From contig JACKEJ010000004.1 of assembly GCA_020633055.1 (NCBI GenBank), positions 62,001 to 126,000 on the forward strand: 64,000 bases of DNA, written 5' to 3'. Made by a program: the position numbers and the translations under genes. Numbering within the stretch: position 1 is the stretch's first letter; each line of letters begins with the position of its first letter. The DNA comes from Sandaracinaceae bacterium (GTDB lineage Bacteria > Myxococcota_A > Polyangia > Polyangiales > Houyiibacteriaceae). The notes beneath the pieces were generated by a model, which searched no databases, was not told the origin of the DNA, and saw only the letters and a program-made list of their open reading frames with translations. Shown piece after piece: positions 35,809 through 45,532 of this stretch.

Positions 35809-36957
35809 ATGCGTACGTGGCCGTCGATGGTGGTTCTCATCCTCATCGGCTGTGGTGAGAACTCCGCGGTCCCCGTGATTCCGTTCTCGGGTCCCGCACA
35901 AGCCGACCTACCTCCCGGCTACGTGATTGCGCTTGGCGATGTGGACGGGGACGGCGACCTCGACCTGCTGCTTCATGGTTGGGAATCGGGTCTGCCCGGG
36001 AACCTGCCCACCGGGGTGACCACGCTTCTCTCGTGGGATGCACAGGCTGGGCGATACGAGCCGTCTGCATTCCCTTCCGGGGAAGACGAAGGCATCGAGG
36101 CCGAGGCCGAGTGGGCGCAGTTCGGGGATGTGGACGGTGACGGCGATCTCGACCTGGTGACGGACGATCGGTTTCGGCCAGTGTGGATCAACGATGGCAC
36201 GGGGGTCTTCAGCGCCGTCGTGGACAGCGCTCTGGCTGGCCCTGATGATGGCCCCTCTGTCGTGCGGGCACGGGCGATGTCGGACTTGGACGACGACGGT
36301 GATCTCGACGTGGTCTACGTGGGCAGCGGGCCCGGTCACGTGTGGTTGAACGACGGCGCCGGGCACTTCACCGACTCTGGTCAGGCACTGAGTGGCGACC
36401 GCGGTCAGTCGGTGGCGCTCGGGGATGTTGACGGTGACGGTGACACGGACATGCTCGTGTTCAATTTCGCGTCCAGGTCGGGACAAGGCGCCGAGCCAGA
36501 TCGCGTGTGGCTCAACGACGGGACGGGCCACTTCGACGACTCGGGACAGCGGCTGAGTGGCAGTGTCCTCAGCACCCACGGCGCCCTCGGCGATGTCGAC
36601 GGTGACGGAGACCTGGACGCTGTTGTCGGCGGCTTTGGCGGCGGTCTCGTCTGGCTCAACGACGGGGCGGGCACTTTTCGGGATAGCGGGCAGCGCCTAG
36701 ACATCCTCGATGCGCGCGCGCTCAGCCTGGGTGACCTCGACGGAGACGGCGACATCGATGTGTTTATGACCGGTTTCGGCGAGGGGGTGCGGCTTTGGGC
36801 CAACGATAGCCGTGGCCGCTTCATCTCGGTGGATGGCATTCCTGACGCGTGGGAGCAGTTCGGTGTCGGGGCACAAGCGGATATTGACGGCGATGGCATC
36901 GCTGATCTGATCTTGGCGTTCTACCACCACACAGAGTTGTGGCTGGGGGGTGAGTAG
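35809..36957 (+). CDS. FG-GAP/VCBS-repeat lipoprotein
   Basis: 382 residues from ATG 35809. A short signal peptide ends in a lipobox (LILIGC). The mature protein consists of seven VCBS/FG-GAP blades, each with a Ca-binding-like Asp loop: GDVDGDGDLDLL, GDVDGDGDLDLV, SDLDDDGDLDVV, GDVDGDGDTDML, GDVDGDGDLDAV, GDLDGDGDIDVF and ADIDGDGIADLI. The blades are separated by VWLNDGTGHF-type strands. It should fold as a seven-bladed beta-propeller on the cell surface. No catalytic residues were seen. ATG 35791, six codons upstream, would break the signal peptide. Confidence 0.88.
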   Translation: MRTWPSMVVLILIGCGENSAVPVIPFSGPAQADLPPGYVIALGDVDGDGDLDLLLHGWESGLPGNLPTGVTTLLSWDAQAGRYEPSAFPSGEDEGIEAEAEWAQFGDVDGDGDLDLVTDDRFRPVWINDGTGVFSAVVDSALAGPDDGPSVVRARAMSDLDDDGDLDVVYVGSGPGHVWLNDGAGHFTDSGQALSGDRGQSVALGDVDGDGDTDMLVFNFASRSGQGAEPDRVWLNDGTGHFDDSGQRLSGSVLSTHGALGDVDGDGDLDAVVGGFGGGLVWLNDGAGTFRDSGQRLDILDARALSLGDLDGDGDIDVFMTGFGEGVRLWANDSRGRFISVDGIPDAWEQFGVGAQADIDGDGIADLILAFYHHTELWLGGE

Positions 36958-36994
36958 TTGCTACTGGGGCTGAGGGGGCTGCGCACGGAACTGA

Positions 36995-37321
36995 ATCGAA
37001 GCCGCCCACGCCAAGACCGCTGCGCTCGAGGTCGCGTTCTCGGCGGCCCTAGCAGGCCCTGCGCCCGAGGCCGCGCCAGCCTCACCCCTCCCGACGGGCA
37101 GTCCGTCGTCCATCGAGAGCGAGCGATAGCTCCGCCTGCGCATCATGGAGCTCGAGCGGGAGATCGCGACGCGCTTGGAACTTGAACGTGAGGAGGCGCT
37201 CGCCAAGGTGCGTGGGGAGCGCGACCTCGCCCTCCAGGCCGCGGGTCTCGCCCAGCTGCGGGCCGACAACCTCCGGCTCGAGGAGAAGCTCAGAGAGGAG
37301 CGCCGCAGGCGAGAGTCCTGA
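36995..37321 (+). pseudogene. Remnant coiled-coil ORF with in-frame TAG
   Basis: A frame that reads like protein (AAHAKTAALEVAFSAALAGP, then a Pro/Ala linker) runs to an in-frame TAG near 37124. It continues in the same frame as a 58-residue charged coiled coil from ATG 37145 (ELEREIATRLELEREEALAK ... LRADNLRLEEKLREERRRRES). The two halves make one plausible product only if the TAG is ignored, and no start codon precedes the first half after the TGA at 36992. It may be a decayed gene, or the second half may be a short real protein. I recognise no family. Confidence 0.35.
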
Positions 37322-37413
37322 CGGCGCGACGACGTGCCCGCGACGCGGGTGGCGCGCGGCGATCGCAGCGCCGTTGAGGAACGGATGCCCACGTCGATGG
37401 GCTCAGGCCGAGT

Positions 37414-39264
37414 TCAGCCTCCTGTGTGACAGGCGCCTGATGTGAAGCCTGAATACAAGAAGAAGCGCTGCTCGCATTCGTCGCATCGGCACGCGTCACA
37501 CGCGGCCCCAGGGCTGGCACATGCAGCCGCGCAGGCGCCCGTCGAGCGCACGACGTCGCGTCGGCAGAGCACGAAGCTGGCGTAGCCAATCACACACGCT
37601 TCGGACACCGGGACCGCTGTGGCCGCATCCGCACAGGCGCCACCGCACATGCGCAGGCAGTCGAGGTCGCTCAACCCGCAGGTGTCGAAGCACCCATCCA
37701 AGCAGTCCTCGATGGGGGGGCCAGTAGGACTCTGCAAGGCCGATGCCTCGGCCGCAGTACAATCCGGGGTCCGCGCCGCGAGAGGTTCGGAGCCACTACA
37801 CGCATCAAAGGCGGGCACGCAGTTGGTCTGCAAACAGGCGTCACACTCGAACGCGCCGTGGTCCGCGCAAGCGGCTGCGCAGGACAGCAACTCGCACGCC
37901 TGGAGTTCCGACACGCAGTCCTTGCACCACGACTCCGTGGGAGCGGCGCACATGGGGACGCAGGCTGCGTCCGAGCACGTGGTGTCTGCACAGTAGGGAT
38001 AGCGAAAGTACGCGTGACCGCATGAAGGAGTTGTACAGCCCGGCGCCACTATCCCCGTGCAGCGGAGCAGGTCCGACCCACACAGGCATTCGCCGCTGGT
38101 GGGATCCGTGAGGCAGTCGTCATTGCCCAACAACCCGCCATAGAGAACCTCGGCACAGACCGCGCACTGCGTCGACACCGCCCCCGCATAGGCAGCTTGA
38201 ACGCAGGCCTGCATGCACGTGTCGCTCTGGTCCGCACAGGCGGAGGCGCACCCATCCAAGGTCTCTGACAGAAACACCGAGTCAACGATGGTGCCGTCGG
38301 TCACTGGGTCGCAGTGGCCCGAGCATTCCTCGTCAATGCGGCTGTCGCAATCGTTGTCGCGCCCGTCGCACGCTTCGCGGATGAACGCCGGAGACACGAA
38401 GGGCGTGAAGTCATCGCAGTCGGTCTGCGGCACCCCCGCGGTGCACTCGGCACCCATCGCGGCGAAGCCGTCCCCGTCGCGGTCGTCCCCCGGCGGCAGC
38501 ACTCCGTTGCAGTCATTGTCACGTCCGTCGCACAGCTCGGGGGCGCCTGGGTATACGGTGGGCACCTGGTCATCGCAGTCCCGCAGCGCCACGGGAAGGT
38601 CCATGCAGTCCGCGTAGCCGTCATCGTCATCGTCCTCACCGGGGAAGCTGAGCGACCCGGAGCAGTTGTTGTCCAGACCGTCGCAGATCTCCGGCGCGCC
38701 AGGCGCGACGTTGGGGTTCTGGTCGTCGCAGTCGGTGCCGCACAGGAGCGTCCCGCTCGACTGGAGGTTGCAGCAGCCCTCGAGGATGTCCCCATCGTTG
38801 TCCATGTCGGGCCCCAGGGTGGTAGGGTCGCAATCTTCATCGACCCCCTCGGCGTCGCAGACCTCGGCGGCGCCCGGAAAGCGTCGCGCGTCTCCGTCGT
38901 CGCAGTCGTCGCCACCACAAGCGATCGAGTCTGCCCCGTCGCTGTCGTTGTCCCGTGTTCCGGAGCAGGTACACATGCGCGTGTCCTCGTTGCAGATGTC
39001 GGCACCCGTGCAGGGCGCGCCGCCTGTGACGCAACCTCGGGCGTCCGCGCGCGCGTCGCTCGGGAGACAACGTTCGACCCCAGTGCAATAGCGCCCGTCG
39101 TCGCACACCCCGTCGGTCTCACACACAGCGACGCTCCCTGCGTCGTTGGACCCCGAGTTCCCGCCGCCGCAGCCGAGCGCGCCGGCGCACGCGCTGACCG
39201 CAAAGAAGAACACGAGGCACCTGTTGCGTCCCGTGACGGATTCACTCACCTGTCGTATGTGCAT
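37414..39264 (-). CDS. MopE-like metal-binding repeat lipoprotein with Cys-rich helical C-terminus
   Basis: 616 residues from ATG 39264; the frame extends further upstream, but this ATG starts the signal peptide that ends in a lipobox (AGALGC). After one Cys module (CDDGRYCTGVERCLP) come four MopE-type repeats of the form DCDD-x-x-P-x-x-x-P-G-A-x-E-x-CDG-x-DN(D/N)C (about residues 140-345), a family known for Asp/Cys-based metal binding in secreted proteins. The last ~270 residues are a different Cys-rich helical array with C-x3-C spacing (CASACADQSDTCMQAC; CVSELQACELLSCAAAC; CLDGCFDTCGLSDLDCLRMC). It is presumably surface-exposed and disulfide-bonded. It is the downstream gene of the propeller gene 39443-40630, on the same strand. 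Confidence 0.85.
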   Translation of the reverse strand: MHIRQVSESVTGRNRCLVFFFAVSACAGALGCGGGNSGSNDAGSVAVCETDGVCDDGRYCTGVERCLPSDARADARGCVTGGAPCTGADICNEDTRMCTCSGTRDNDSDGADSIACGGDDCDDGDARRFPGAAEVCDAEGVDEDCDPTTLGPDMDNDGDILEGCCNLQSSGTLLCGTDCDDQNPNVAPGAPEICDGLDNNCSGSLSFPGEDDDDDGYADCMDLPVALRDCDDQVPTVYPGAPELCDGRDNDCNGVLPPGDDRDGDGFAAMGAECTAGVPQTDCDDFTPFVSPAFIREACDGRDNDCDSRIDEECSGHCDPVTDGTIVDSVFLSETLDGCASACADQSDTCMQACVQAAYAGAVSTQCAVCAEVLYGGLLGNDDCLTDPTSGECLCGSDLLRCTGIVAPGCTTPSCGHAYFRYPYCADTTCSDAACVPMCAAPTESWCKDCVSELQACELLSCAAACADHGAFECDACLQTNCVPAFDACSGSEPLAARTPDCTAAEASALQSPTGPPIEDCLDGCFDTCGLSDLDCLRMCGGACADAATAVPVSEACVIGYASFVLCRRDVVRSTGACAAACASPGAACDACRCDECEQRFFLYSGFTSGACHTGG

Positions 39265-39442
39265 CGAAACCCCAGCCACGATGCTGCCACAGGCGGACGC
39301 GACAGGCATCAGCCACGTGCGAAGCGATTCGAGGTTCGCCGCATGCGCTTCCGCCGACCTGATGGAAGCGATCGCTACATGCGTCGAACGCCTCGCCGAG
39401 CACGGCGACAACGCGCTGGCGGAGGGTGCCTCCGGCGTCGAG

Positions 39443-40630
39443 TCAGCGCTCGTGTTGGTAGATCTCGAGCCACGCTGTGCGTGGGTTCGAGGTGTATTGG
39501 CTGATCACGACGAAGCGGCCGTCGTGCGACCACAGGGGCTCGTGGGGGGTCTTGCCTCGACGGTCGTGCCATGCATTCCCGTAGCGCACGACCTCACCGT
39601 CGGTGAGACGGCGGACGTAGGCGTGGCGGTACTCGCCCTCGAACGTGAGCGCGAACGCTCCGTCCGGTGAGAGGGCGAGGCCGATGCAGTAGTCGCGCAG
39701 CGGAATCAGCCGCGGCGGCGCGTCGCTCGTCGTGTCCCACACTTCGAGAGCTCGGTCGCCGCTCGCGACGAGCACGCGGCCGTCGGCGCTCAGCCGCGGG
39801 AAGTCACACACGGGTAGCTCGCGAAGGACCATGCCCGCGCCGTCCGTCAATGCGACGGTCTCGCCGGAGCCGAAGACGACGCGACGTGCTCCGTCGAGGC
39901 TCGCCGTCGTCCAGAGGTGGCCCTCGAGCTCGCGCTGGGGCTTCCACTCGCCGAGCGCGACGGCGCGGTCGAGGGGCTCGCCCGTGCGCGCGTCGATCGC
40001 ACGCTCGCCTGCGGAGGAGACGAGGTACGTGGTCGCGGGCACGAAGCGCACGTCCGATGCGCGCTCGAGCTCGCGGAGCTCGCGGACCTTCTCCCAAGAC
40101 GTAGTATCGAAGACCGTCACTGAGGGCCCGTCGCCGAGCACCGCGAGCAGCCTGCCGTCGAAGCACACGTCGAGAGCGAGAACCTCGGGCGTGTCGAGGT
40201 CGAGGCGGAGGTAGCGGCGAAGCTGCGGGATGCGCGCGTTCTCCTCCTCCGTGACCTCGTCCGGCCACGTGCTGTAGTCGGCGGTGTCGAACGCCATTCC
40301 GGGCGCGAGCCCGTCGAGCCACGCAGGATCGGTGACGGTGACCTCGTACTCGCGATCGTCGCCCGTCTCGCCCGGCACCTCGGTATAGCCCGCGATGAAG
40401 CGCCACGTGCTCGTGTCGATGAAGGCATCGTCGAGCTCCTTGCCCTCGAGCGCCGCATCGATCGCACTGCTCCCGCCGATCTCGAGCGCGAGCGAAGCGA
40501 ACATGCGCACGAAGAAGCTGCGGTTCAGCGGGAGGTTCGCGTCCTCGTGGCAGCGCCTGACCCGAACGCGCAGTCGACGCGAGCTCGCGTCGACCCCCAA
40601 GACCTTCACGCTGACCGTAGACGTGCCCAT
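39443..40630 (-). CDS. Beta-propeller (WD40/PQQ-like) protein of unknown function
   Basis: 395 residues, no signal peptide. Residues ~1-130 are a mixed alpha/beta domain without a recognised family. From ~145 onward there are propeller-like blades, each with a hydrophobic strand, a turn and an Asp-Gly (ALDVCFDGRLLAVLGDGPSVTVFDTTSW; FPRLSADGRVLVASGDRALEVWDTT; LALSPDGAFALTFEGEYRHAYVRRL; PLWSHDGRFVVISQ). The VWDTT and VFDTTSW ends are typical of WD40-like blades. It is probably a cytoplasmic scaffold or binding protein. No catalytic motif was seen. Confidence 0.7.
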   Translation of the reverse strand: MGTSTVSVKVLGVDASSRRLRVRVRRCHEDANLPLNRSFFVRMFASLALEIGGSSAIDAALEGKELDDAFIDTSTWRFIAGYTEVPGETGDDREYEVTVTDPAWLDGLAPGMAFDTADYSTWPDEVTEEENARIPQLRRYLRLDLDTPEVLALDVCFDGRLLAVLGDGPSVTVFDTTSWEKVRELRELERASDVRFVPATTYLVSSAGERAIDARTGEPLDRAVALGEWKPQRELEGHLWTTASLDGARRVVFGSGETVALTDGAGMVLRELPVCDFPRLSADGRVLVASGDRALEVWDTTSDAPPRLIPLRDYCIGLALSPDGAFALTFEGEYRHAYVRRLTDGEVVRYGNAWHDRRGKTPHEPLWSHDGRFVVISQYTSNPRTAWLEIYQHER

Positions 40631-40794
40631 GTCGGCGCATGGTCCCAGTAGGGGCGCATGATGTCACCCCGCCGAAACGGGTACGTTCCTCAGCTCGCCG
40701 TTCGACGTGTGGGTGGGATTGGGAACGTCAACGACGTGATTGTCCAGCTCCTCCGCCTCTTGCCAGGGCGCGCACCGCGGACGACGCTGTAGCC

Positions 40795-41241
40795 ATGCAC
40801 GCCGTCCGCCAACTGCTGCTTTCCCTCATGCTGTCCACCGTCGCGCTCACGGGCATCGTGCTGCTGGCGCCGTCCGTGGCCGACGCGTGCTCCTGCGCGT
40901 GGTACGACGTGCCGAGCGCGCGCCAGCAGGCCACGCACGTGTTCGAGGGGGTCCTGGTGCGCGTCCTGCCGGCGAGCGGCAACACCCCCGAGCGCGCCGA
41001 GTTCCACGTCGACCGCGTGTGGAAGGGCACGGTCACGCGGGTGTTCGCCGTGCAGGCCACGGTCGGGCTGACCATGTGCCCACCGCACCTCGAGGTGGGT
41101 CAGCGCTACATCCTGTACACCTCGGGGCCGGCCGACGCGCCCCAAGTGGCCCGGTGTTCGCGCTTCGCGGCCGGACCATCCCTCGTCACCGAACGGCGCG
41201 AGCTGGGCGCCCCCCTGCAGACCCTGACGCCGCGCCCGTGA
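40795..41241 (+). CDS. Secreted NTR/TIMP-like domain protein
   Basis: 148 residues from ATG 40795, chosen because it begins the signal peptide (LLLSLMLSTVALTGIVLLAP, cleaved after ADA). The mature protein starts with CSC, followed by a beta-barrel-like pattern (ATHVFEGVLVRVLP, AEFHVDRVWKGTVTRVFAVQA, GQRYILYTSG), and has further cysteines at MCPPH and ARCSRF. This is the pattern of bacterial netrin/TIMP-like (OB-fold) domains, where the N-terminal Cys-x-Cys is structurally important. Function in bacteria is unknown. The frame is open further upstream but without signal-like sequence. Confidence 0.75.
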   Translation: MHAVRQLLLSLMLSTVALTGIVLLAPSVADACSCAWYDVPSARQQATHVFEGVLVRVLPASGNTPERAEFHVDRVWKGTVTRVFAVQATVGLTMCPPHLEVGQRYILYTSGPADAPQVARCSRFAAGPSLVTERRELGAPLQTLTPRP

Positions 41242-41369
41242 ACCTCATGCCGCGCTGAAGCGCCCCCGTGCGGCCCAGCTGCGCCTGCCCCTGAACGTGC
41301 ACGGGCGGCGCACAAGGGGGGCCAGCACCGGCGTTCGCGTGCCTATCCCATCGCTGCTATAGGCGACCG

Positions 41370-42206
<837 letters not shown>

Positions 42207-42313
42207 CGAGGCGCAGGCGACTGAAGGTCTGAGACAGGAGCTGATCGGCGCTCGGCGGAGGCGGCACCCCCGACCGTGGACGCTGTCTCGAGGAGGGGCT
42301 AGCTCTCGGTGGT

Positions 42314-42599
42314 GATGGGGGGCACCAGGCTGAAGCCTGGTGCCCGAAGGCTGCAGTGTGACCTGCAAGTCCGCCCCACTGCGGGGGCGGACTACCTGAT
42401 CGCGAGCGATGCAGGGTCGGACACGCGGTGGGCCGACCCCGAGTACGCCTAACAGGTCCGTGGACTCGACACCGGGGCCAGGGATGGGATGCGGCGACCA
42501 TCGCTGGGCGACGACCACCTAGTCCGCCCCCGCAGTGGGGCGGACTTTCAGCGCGATTGCGGCTCCGAGGCACCAGGCTTCAGCCTGGTGCCTCCCATC
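42314..42599. repeat. Long inverted-repeat element, copy 1
   Basis: Two ~80-base arms, 42314-42393 and 42521-42599, are near-identical reverse complements separated by about 127 bases. Each arm contains two compact hairpins: one with stem GGCACCAGGC and loop TGAA, and one with stem AGTCCGCCCC and loop ACTGCG (left arm). A second copy lies at 57257-57746, and even parts of the interior (GTGGACTCGAC; GCGACCATCGC) are shared. It occupies most of the 424-base gap between dapD and the convergent haloperoxidase gene. It carries no gene and is probably a non-autonomous mobile or REP-like element; bidirectional termination is possible. Confidence 0.9.
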
Positions 42600-42630
42600 A
42601 TCGCCATCTGCATCGCACCACCCCGCTCCG

Positions 42631-45477
42631 TCAGGGGATGGTGCCCTCGAGGTACTGCTGCACCTTCGCGCTAGTAGTCATGCCCACCGCCGCGCCGTTG
42701 ATCCGTCCCACGTAGTCGTCCGCGAAGATGTGGATGCCCCCGTAGAGGCGCGACTGGCCGGCCTGGTCCGCCGCGTCCGCGTAGCGCGCCCACTGCAGGT
42801 GCACGTCCACGCTGGGCCCGTCCTCGAACACCAAGTACTGGTTGGCGCGCGCCACGTACTCGTGGATGCCGTTGGGGAAGTACGGGCTGTTGGTGTAGGC
42901 CGTGAGCGCCTCGGCGGCGGCGCGGCTGAACGTGCTGTGCCCCGACACGTACCCCGGGAACGCGGGCGTGACGAACGTGCGCCGCTGATAGGGAATCCAC
43001 TCGAGCGCGCGCATCCACCCCACGGGGGTGTAGCCGTTGGCCCGGTCACCCGGCTCGCCGCGCCACGCGCGCACGGCCAGCTCGCCCTGGTACCAGCGGA
43101 GGTGGTAGTGACGCTCCCCCGGCGCGGAGCTCTCGGGCGTGATGAGCTCGATCAGGTCGTCGATCAGCGGCAGGCCGCCTTCGTTGTAGCTGGGCAGGCT
43201 CATGTCGGTGCGCTGCCCGAGCTGCGCCATGTAGCGAATGAGCGTGATGGGGCGCGGCCCGAGGCTGTCGCGCTTCATGGCCCACGCCACGACCGCCGCG
43301 TCATGCGTGGCCGCGGTCACGGCGAGGTAGATGCCCACGTCCCACGCCAGCCGGTCCGCCGGGGCAGCCGCGCCGAAGGGCCGCAGGTCGGCCGGGGCCA
43401 TGTCGTCACTGACCTCGTTGGCCAGCACCATCCAGTGTCCGGGCGGGGTCTCGGAGGACGGACCGTCCGCCCAGAACTCGGCCAGCACGCGCGCGAAGTC
43501 GCCGCGCGGCACCACGTTCGGCGCGTAGGTCCCGCCCGTGACCGGGTTGGTCGGATAGCCCGTGCCGTCGTCCGCGCCCAGGGAGTTGTTGCCCAGCGAG
43601 CCGGGTCCGATGTCGATCATGACGCCATCGTCGATGTCCAGCTGCGCGGTGCGCCGGATGACCTGCACCACCCAGTCCACCATGTCGGGGTGGTCGATGG
43701 TCGGGTACCCGCTCACGGGATCACCATAGCGCCCGGTCATCGCGTCGGGCTCCACAGCGAAGGGCTCCACATCGCGCCAGTGCGCGCCGATGTAGGGCTG
43801 CACGCTGGTCTCGAGGACAATGCCGTTCTGCGTCTCCGCAGTGGCCAAGTTGAGCTGCTGCCACACGTCGATGTTGGTCACGTTGGTGCCGAGGCGGTCG
43901 ACGATCATCGGCGGGTTCTCGGGAGTCCAGCTCGTGGTGTCGGCGTAGTTGTTCGCCTCGTTCGCGCCGTCGTCCGCGAAGCGCGCGACGACCGCGTTGC
44001 CGATGCGGTTGCCGATGGCGATCGGCGTGTCGCCGACCGCGGTCTCGTCGTCCGGGTCGAGCCCGAGCACGTCCATGAAGCGCGCGTAGCAGTCCAGCGA
44101 CATGGCGCCGCCCACCGCGGTCGTGTAGCGGTGCTGCAGCACGCGCAGGGCCGCGTACGAGATGGCCGTGTCCACGTCGGAGGGCATGGTGGCCGTGTGC
44201 GTCTCGTCGACCACCACGCCCACGGCGGTGGCGTCGAACGCGGCCCACGCGTCGTACATGGCGATGCTCACGTGCAGCAGGTTGCGCGCGTGCTTGGGCG
44301 GGTGCGGGATGTCGCGACGGATGGAGTTGAGCAGCTGCTCGCTCCAGCGGCGCGCGATGGTGCCGCTCGGGAACACGTCCACGGCCGCGGCGGGGCAGGT
44401 GGTGCTGGGCGGGGTCACGGGCTCGGGCGCCCACACCTCGGGCACCGTCGCCGAGGTGCGCACGACGCCCTGGTTCAGCGCCGGTGTGAGCACGCTGCCG
44501 CCCACCGCCCACACGGGGCCGTCCGTCGCGCCGAAGAGCGCGTGCACCGACTCGGGCGGCGTCGCACCGAAGCCGAGGTCCACGTCCTCCCAGCGACCCA
44601 CACGGCGGCTGCGCGCGGCGTACCCGCCCTCGCCGGCCACCCACAGCGTTCCATCGGCCACGAAGGTGACGGCCTGCAGCAAGGGCGCGGTCGCGGGCGC
44701 GTCGTCCGTGAACCCGTCGAGCCCGCCGCGCAGCACCACGCCCTGGCTGCGCCCGCCGACGATGACCACCTCACGCGCGTTGCCCGTCACGGTGAAGAGG
44801 GACGCCGTGGTGCCTGAGGGGACCACCGAGAGCGCGTCGCCGTCCCAGTGCAGGACGGTGCCTTCGCTGCCGACCATCCATACGTCGTCGGCCGCGCGGC
44901 CCCACACCTTGAAGAGCGCGGGCAGCTCGCCGGTCGCCGTGCGCGGCACGTCGGCGGGCAGCGGCACCTCGGAGAACGTGGTGCCATTGAAGCGCCATAC
45001 GAAGCCGTCGCGGCCCGCGAAGCCGCCCACGGCCCACACGTCGGTCGGGCTGGCGCCCCACACACCGAACACGGTGTTGCCGAAGAACGGGGGCGTGGGC
45101 AGCCGCTCGGCCACGCCGTCCACCACGCGCAGCACGCTGGCGCCGCCGCCCGAGAGGAACACGGGGCCGCCAGGGAACGCGTGCACCCACCAGAGGTCGT
45201 GGCGGATGCCGGTGTCCACGGTGGTCCACTCGCTGCCGTCGAAGCGCAGCGCCACGGGCGGGAGGCCCGGCGCGGGCTGGGCGCCGACGACCCACACGTC
45301 GTCCGTGGCGGTCGCGGCCACCGAGAGGAAGGCGGCGTTGTCGTGCGCGGCGGCGGCGTTGAAGGTCGGCACGGGATCGACCCCACCTCCGCCACCGCAG
45401 CCCGCCGAGGCCAGGACCCCGAGACACGCCAACGCAATTATCCCCCGCTGGGGCGACCAAGCTACACGTCCAATCAT
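42631..45477 (-). CDS. Vanadium-haloperoxidase/PAP2-superfamily lipoprotein with N-terminal propeller
   Basis: 948 residues. A signal peptide ends in a lipobox (LASAGC). Residues ~45-355 are WXG-type propeller blades (ATDDVWVVGAQ; SPTDVWAVGGF; ADDVWMVGSEG). The catalytic domain (~370-948) carries all three PAP2/haloperoxidase motifs intact: K-x6-R-P (Lys735-Pro744, KRDSLGPRP), S-G-H (His847 in GYVSGHSTFS) and S-R-x5-H-x3-D (Ser909-Asp920 with His916). In vanadium haloperoxidases these bind vanadate; in acid phosphatases of the same fold they bind phosphate. The length and the YGGIHIFADD end favour the haloperoxidase-like group. It should act in the periplasm or at the surface. Substrate halide and activity cannot be read from sequence. 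Confidence 0.88.
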   Translation of the reverse strand: MIGRVAWSPQRGIIALACLGVLASAGCGGGGGVDPVPTFNAAAAHDNAAFLSVAATATDDVWVVGAQPAPGLPPVALRFDGSEWTTVDTGIRHDLWWVHAFPGGPVFLSGGGASVLRVVDGVAERLPTPPFFGNTVFGVWGASPTDVWAVGGFAGRDGFVWRFNGTTFSEVPLPADVPRTATGELPALFKVWGRAADDVWMVGSEGTVLHWDGDALSVVPSGTTASLFTVTGNAREVVIVGGRSQGVVLRGGLDGFTDDAPATAPLLQAVTFVADGTLWVAGEGGYAARSRRVGRWEDVDLGFGATPPESVHALFGATDGPVWAVGGSVLTPALNQGVVRTSATVPEVWAPEPVTPPSTTCPAAAVDVFPSGTIARRWSEQLLNSIRRDIPHPPKHARNLLHVSIAMYDAWAAFDATAVGVVVDETHTATMPSDVDTAISYAALRVLQHRYTTAVGGAMSLDCYARFMDVLGLDPDDETAVGDTPIAIGNRIGNAVVARFADDGANEANNYADTTSWTPENPPMIVDRLGTNVTNIDVWQQLNLATAETQNGIVLETSVQPYIGAHWRDVEPFAVEPDAMTGRYGDPVSGYPTIDHPDMVDWVVQVIRRTAQLDIDDGVMIDIGPGSLGNNSLGADDGTGYPTNPVTGGTYAPNVVPRGDFARVLAEFWADGPSSETPPGHWMVLANEVSDDMAPADLRPFGAAAPADRLAWDVGIYLAVTAATHDAAVVAWAMKRDSLGPRPITLIRYMAQLGQRTDMSLPSYNEGGLPLIDDLIELITPESSAPGERHYHLRWYQGELAVRAWRGEPGDRANGYTPVGWMRALEWIPYQRRTFVTPAFPGYVSGHSTFSRAAAEALTAYTNSPYFPNGIHEYVARANQYLVFEDGPSVDVHLQWARYADAADQAGQSRLYGGIHIFADDYVGRINGAAVGMTTSAKVQQYLEGTIP

Positions 45478-45532
45478 CGGGGCATGGTGCCAGGGGGTTC
45501 CGCCGCGTCAATGGTCCCGGCGCGGCAGACTC

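Noticed and set aside
42296..42600. Possible CRISPR or tandem repeat suggested by repeated GGCACCAGG units
   Set aside because: The units are two inverted arms with internal hairpins, not regularly spaced direct repeats with spacers.
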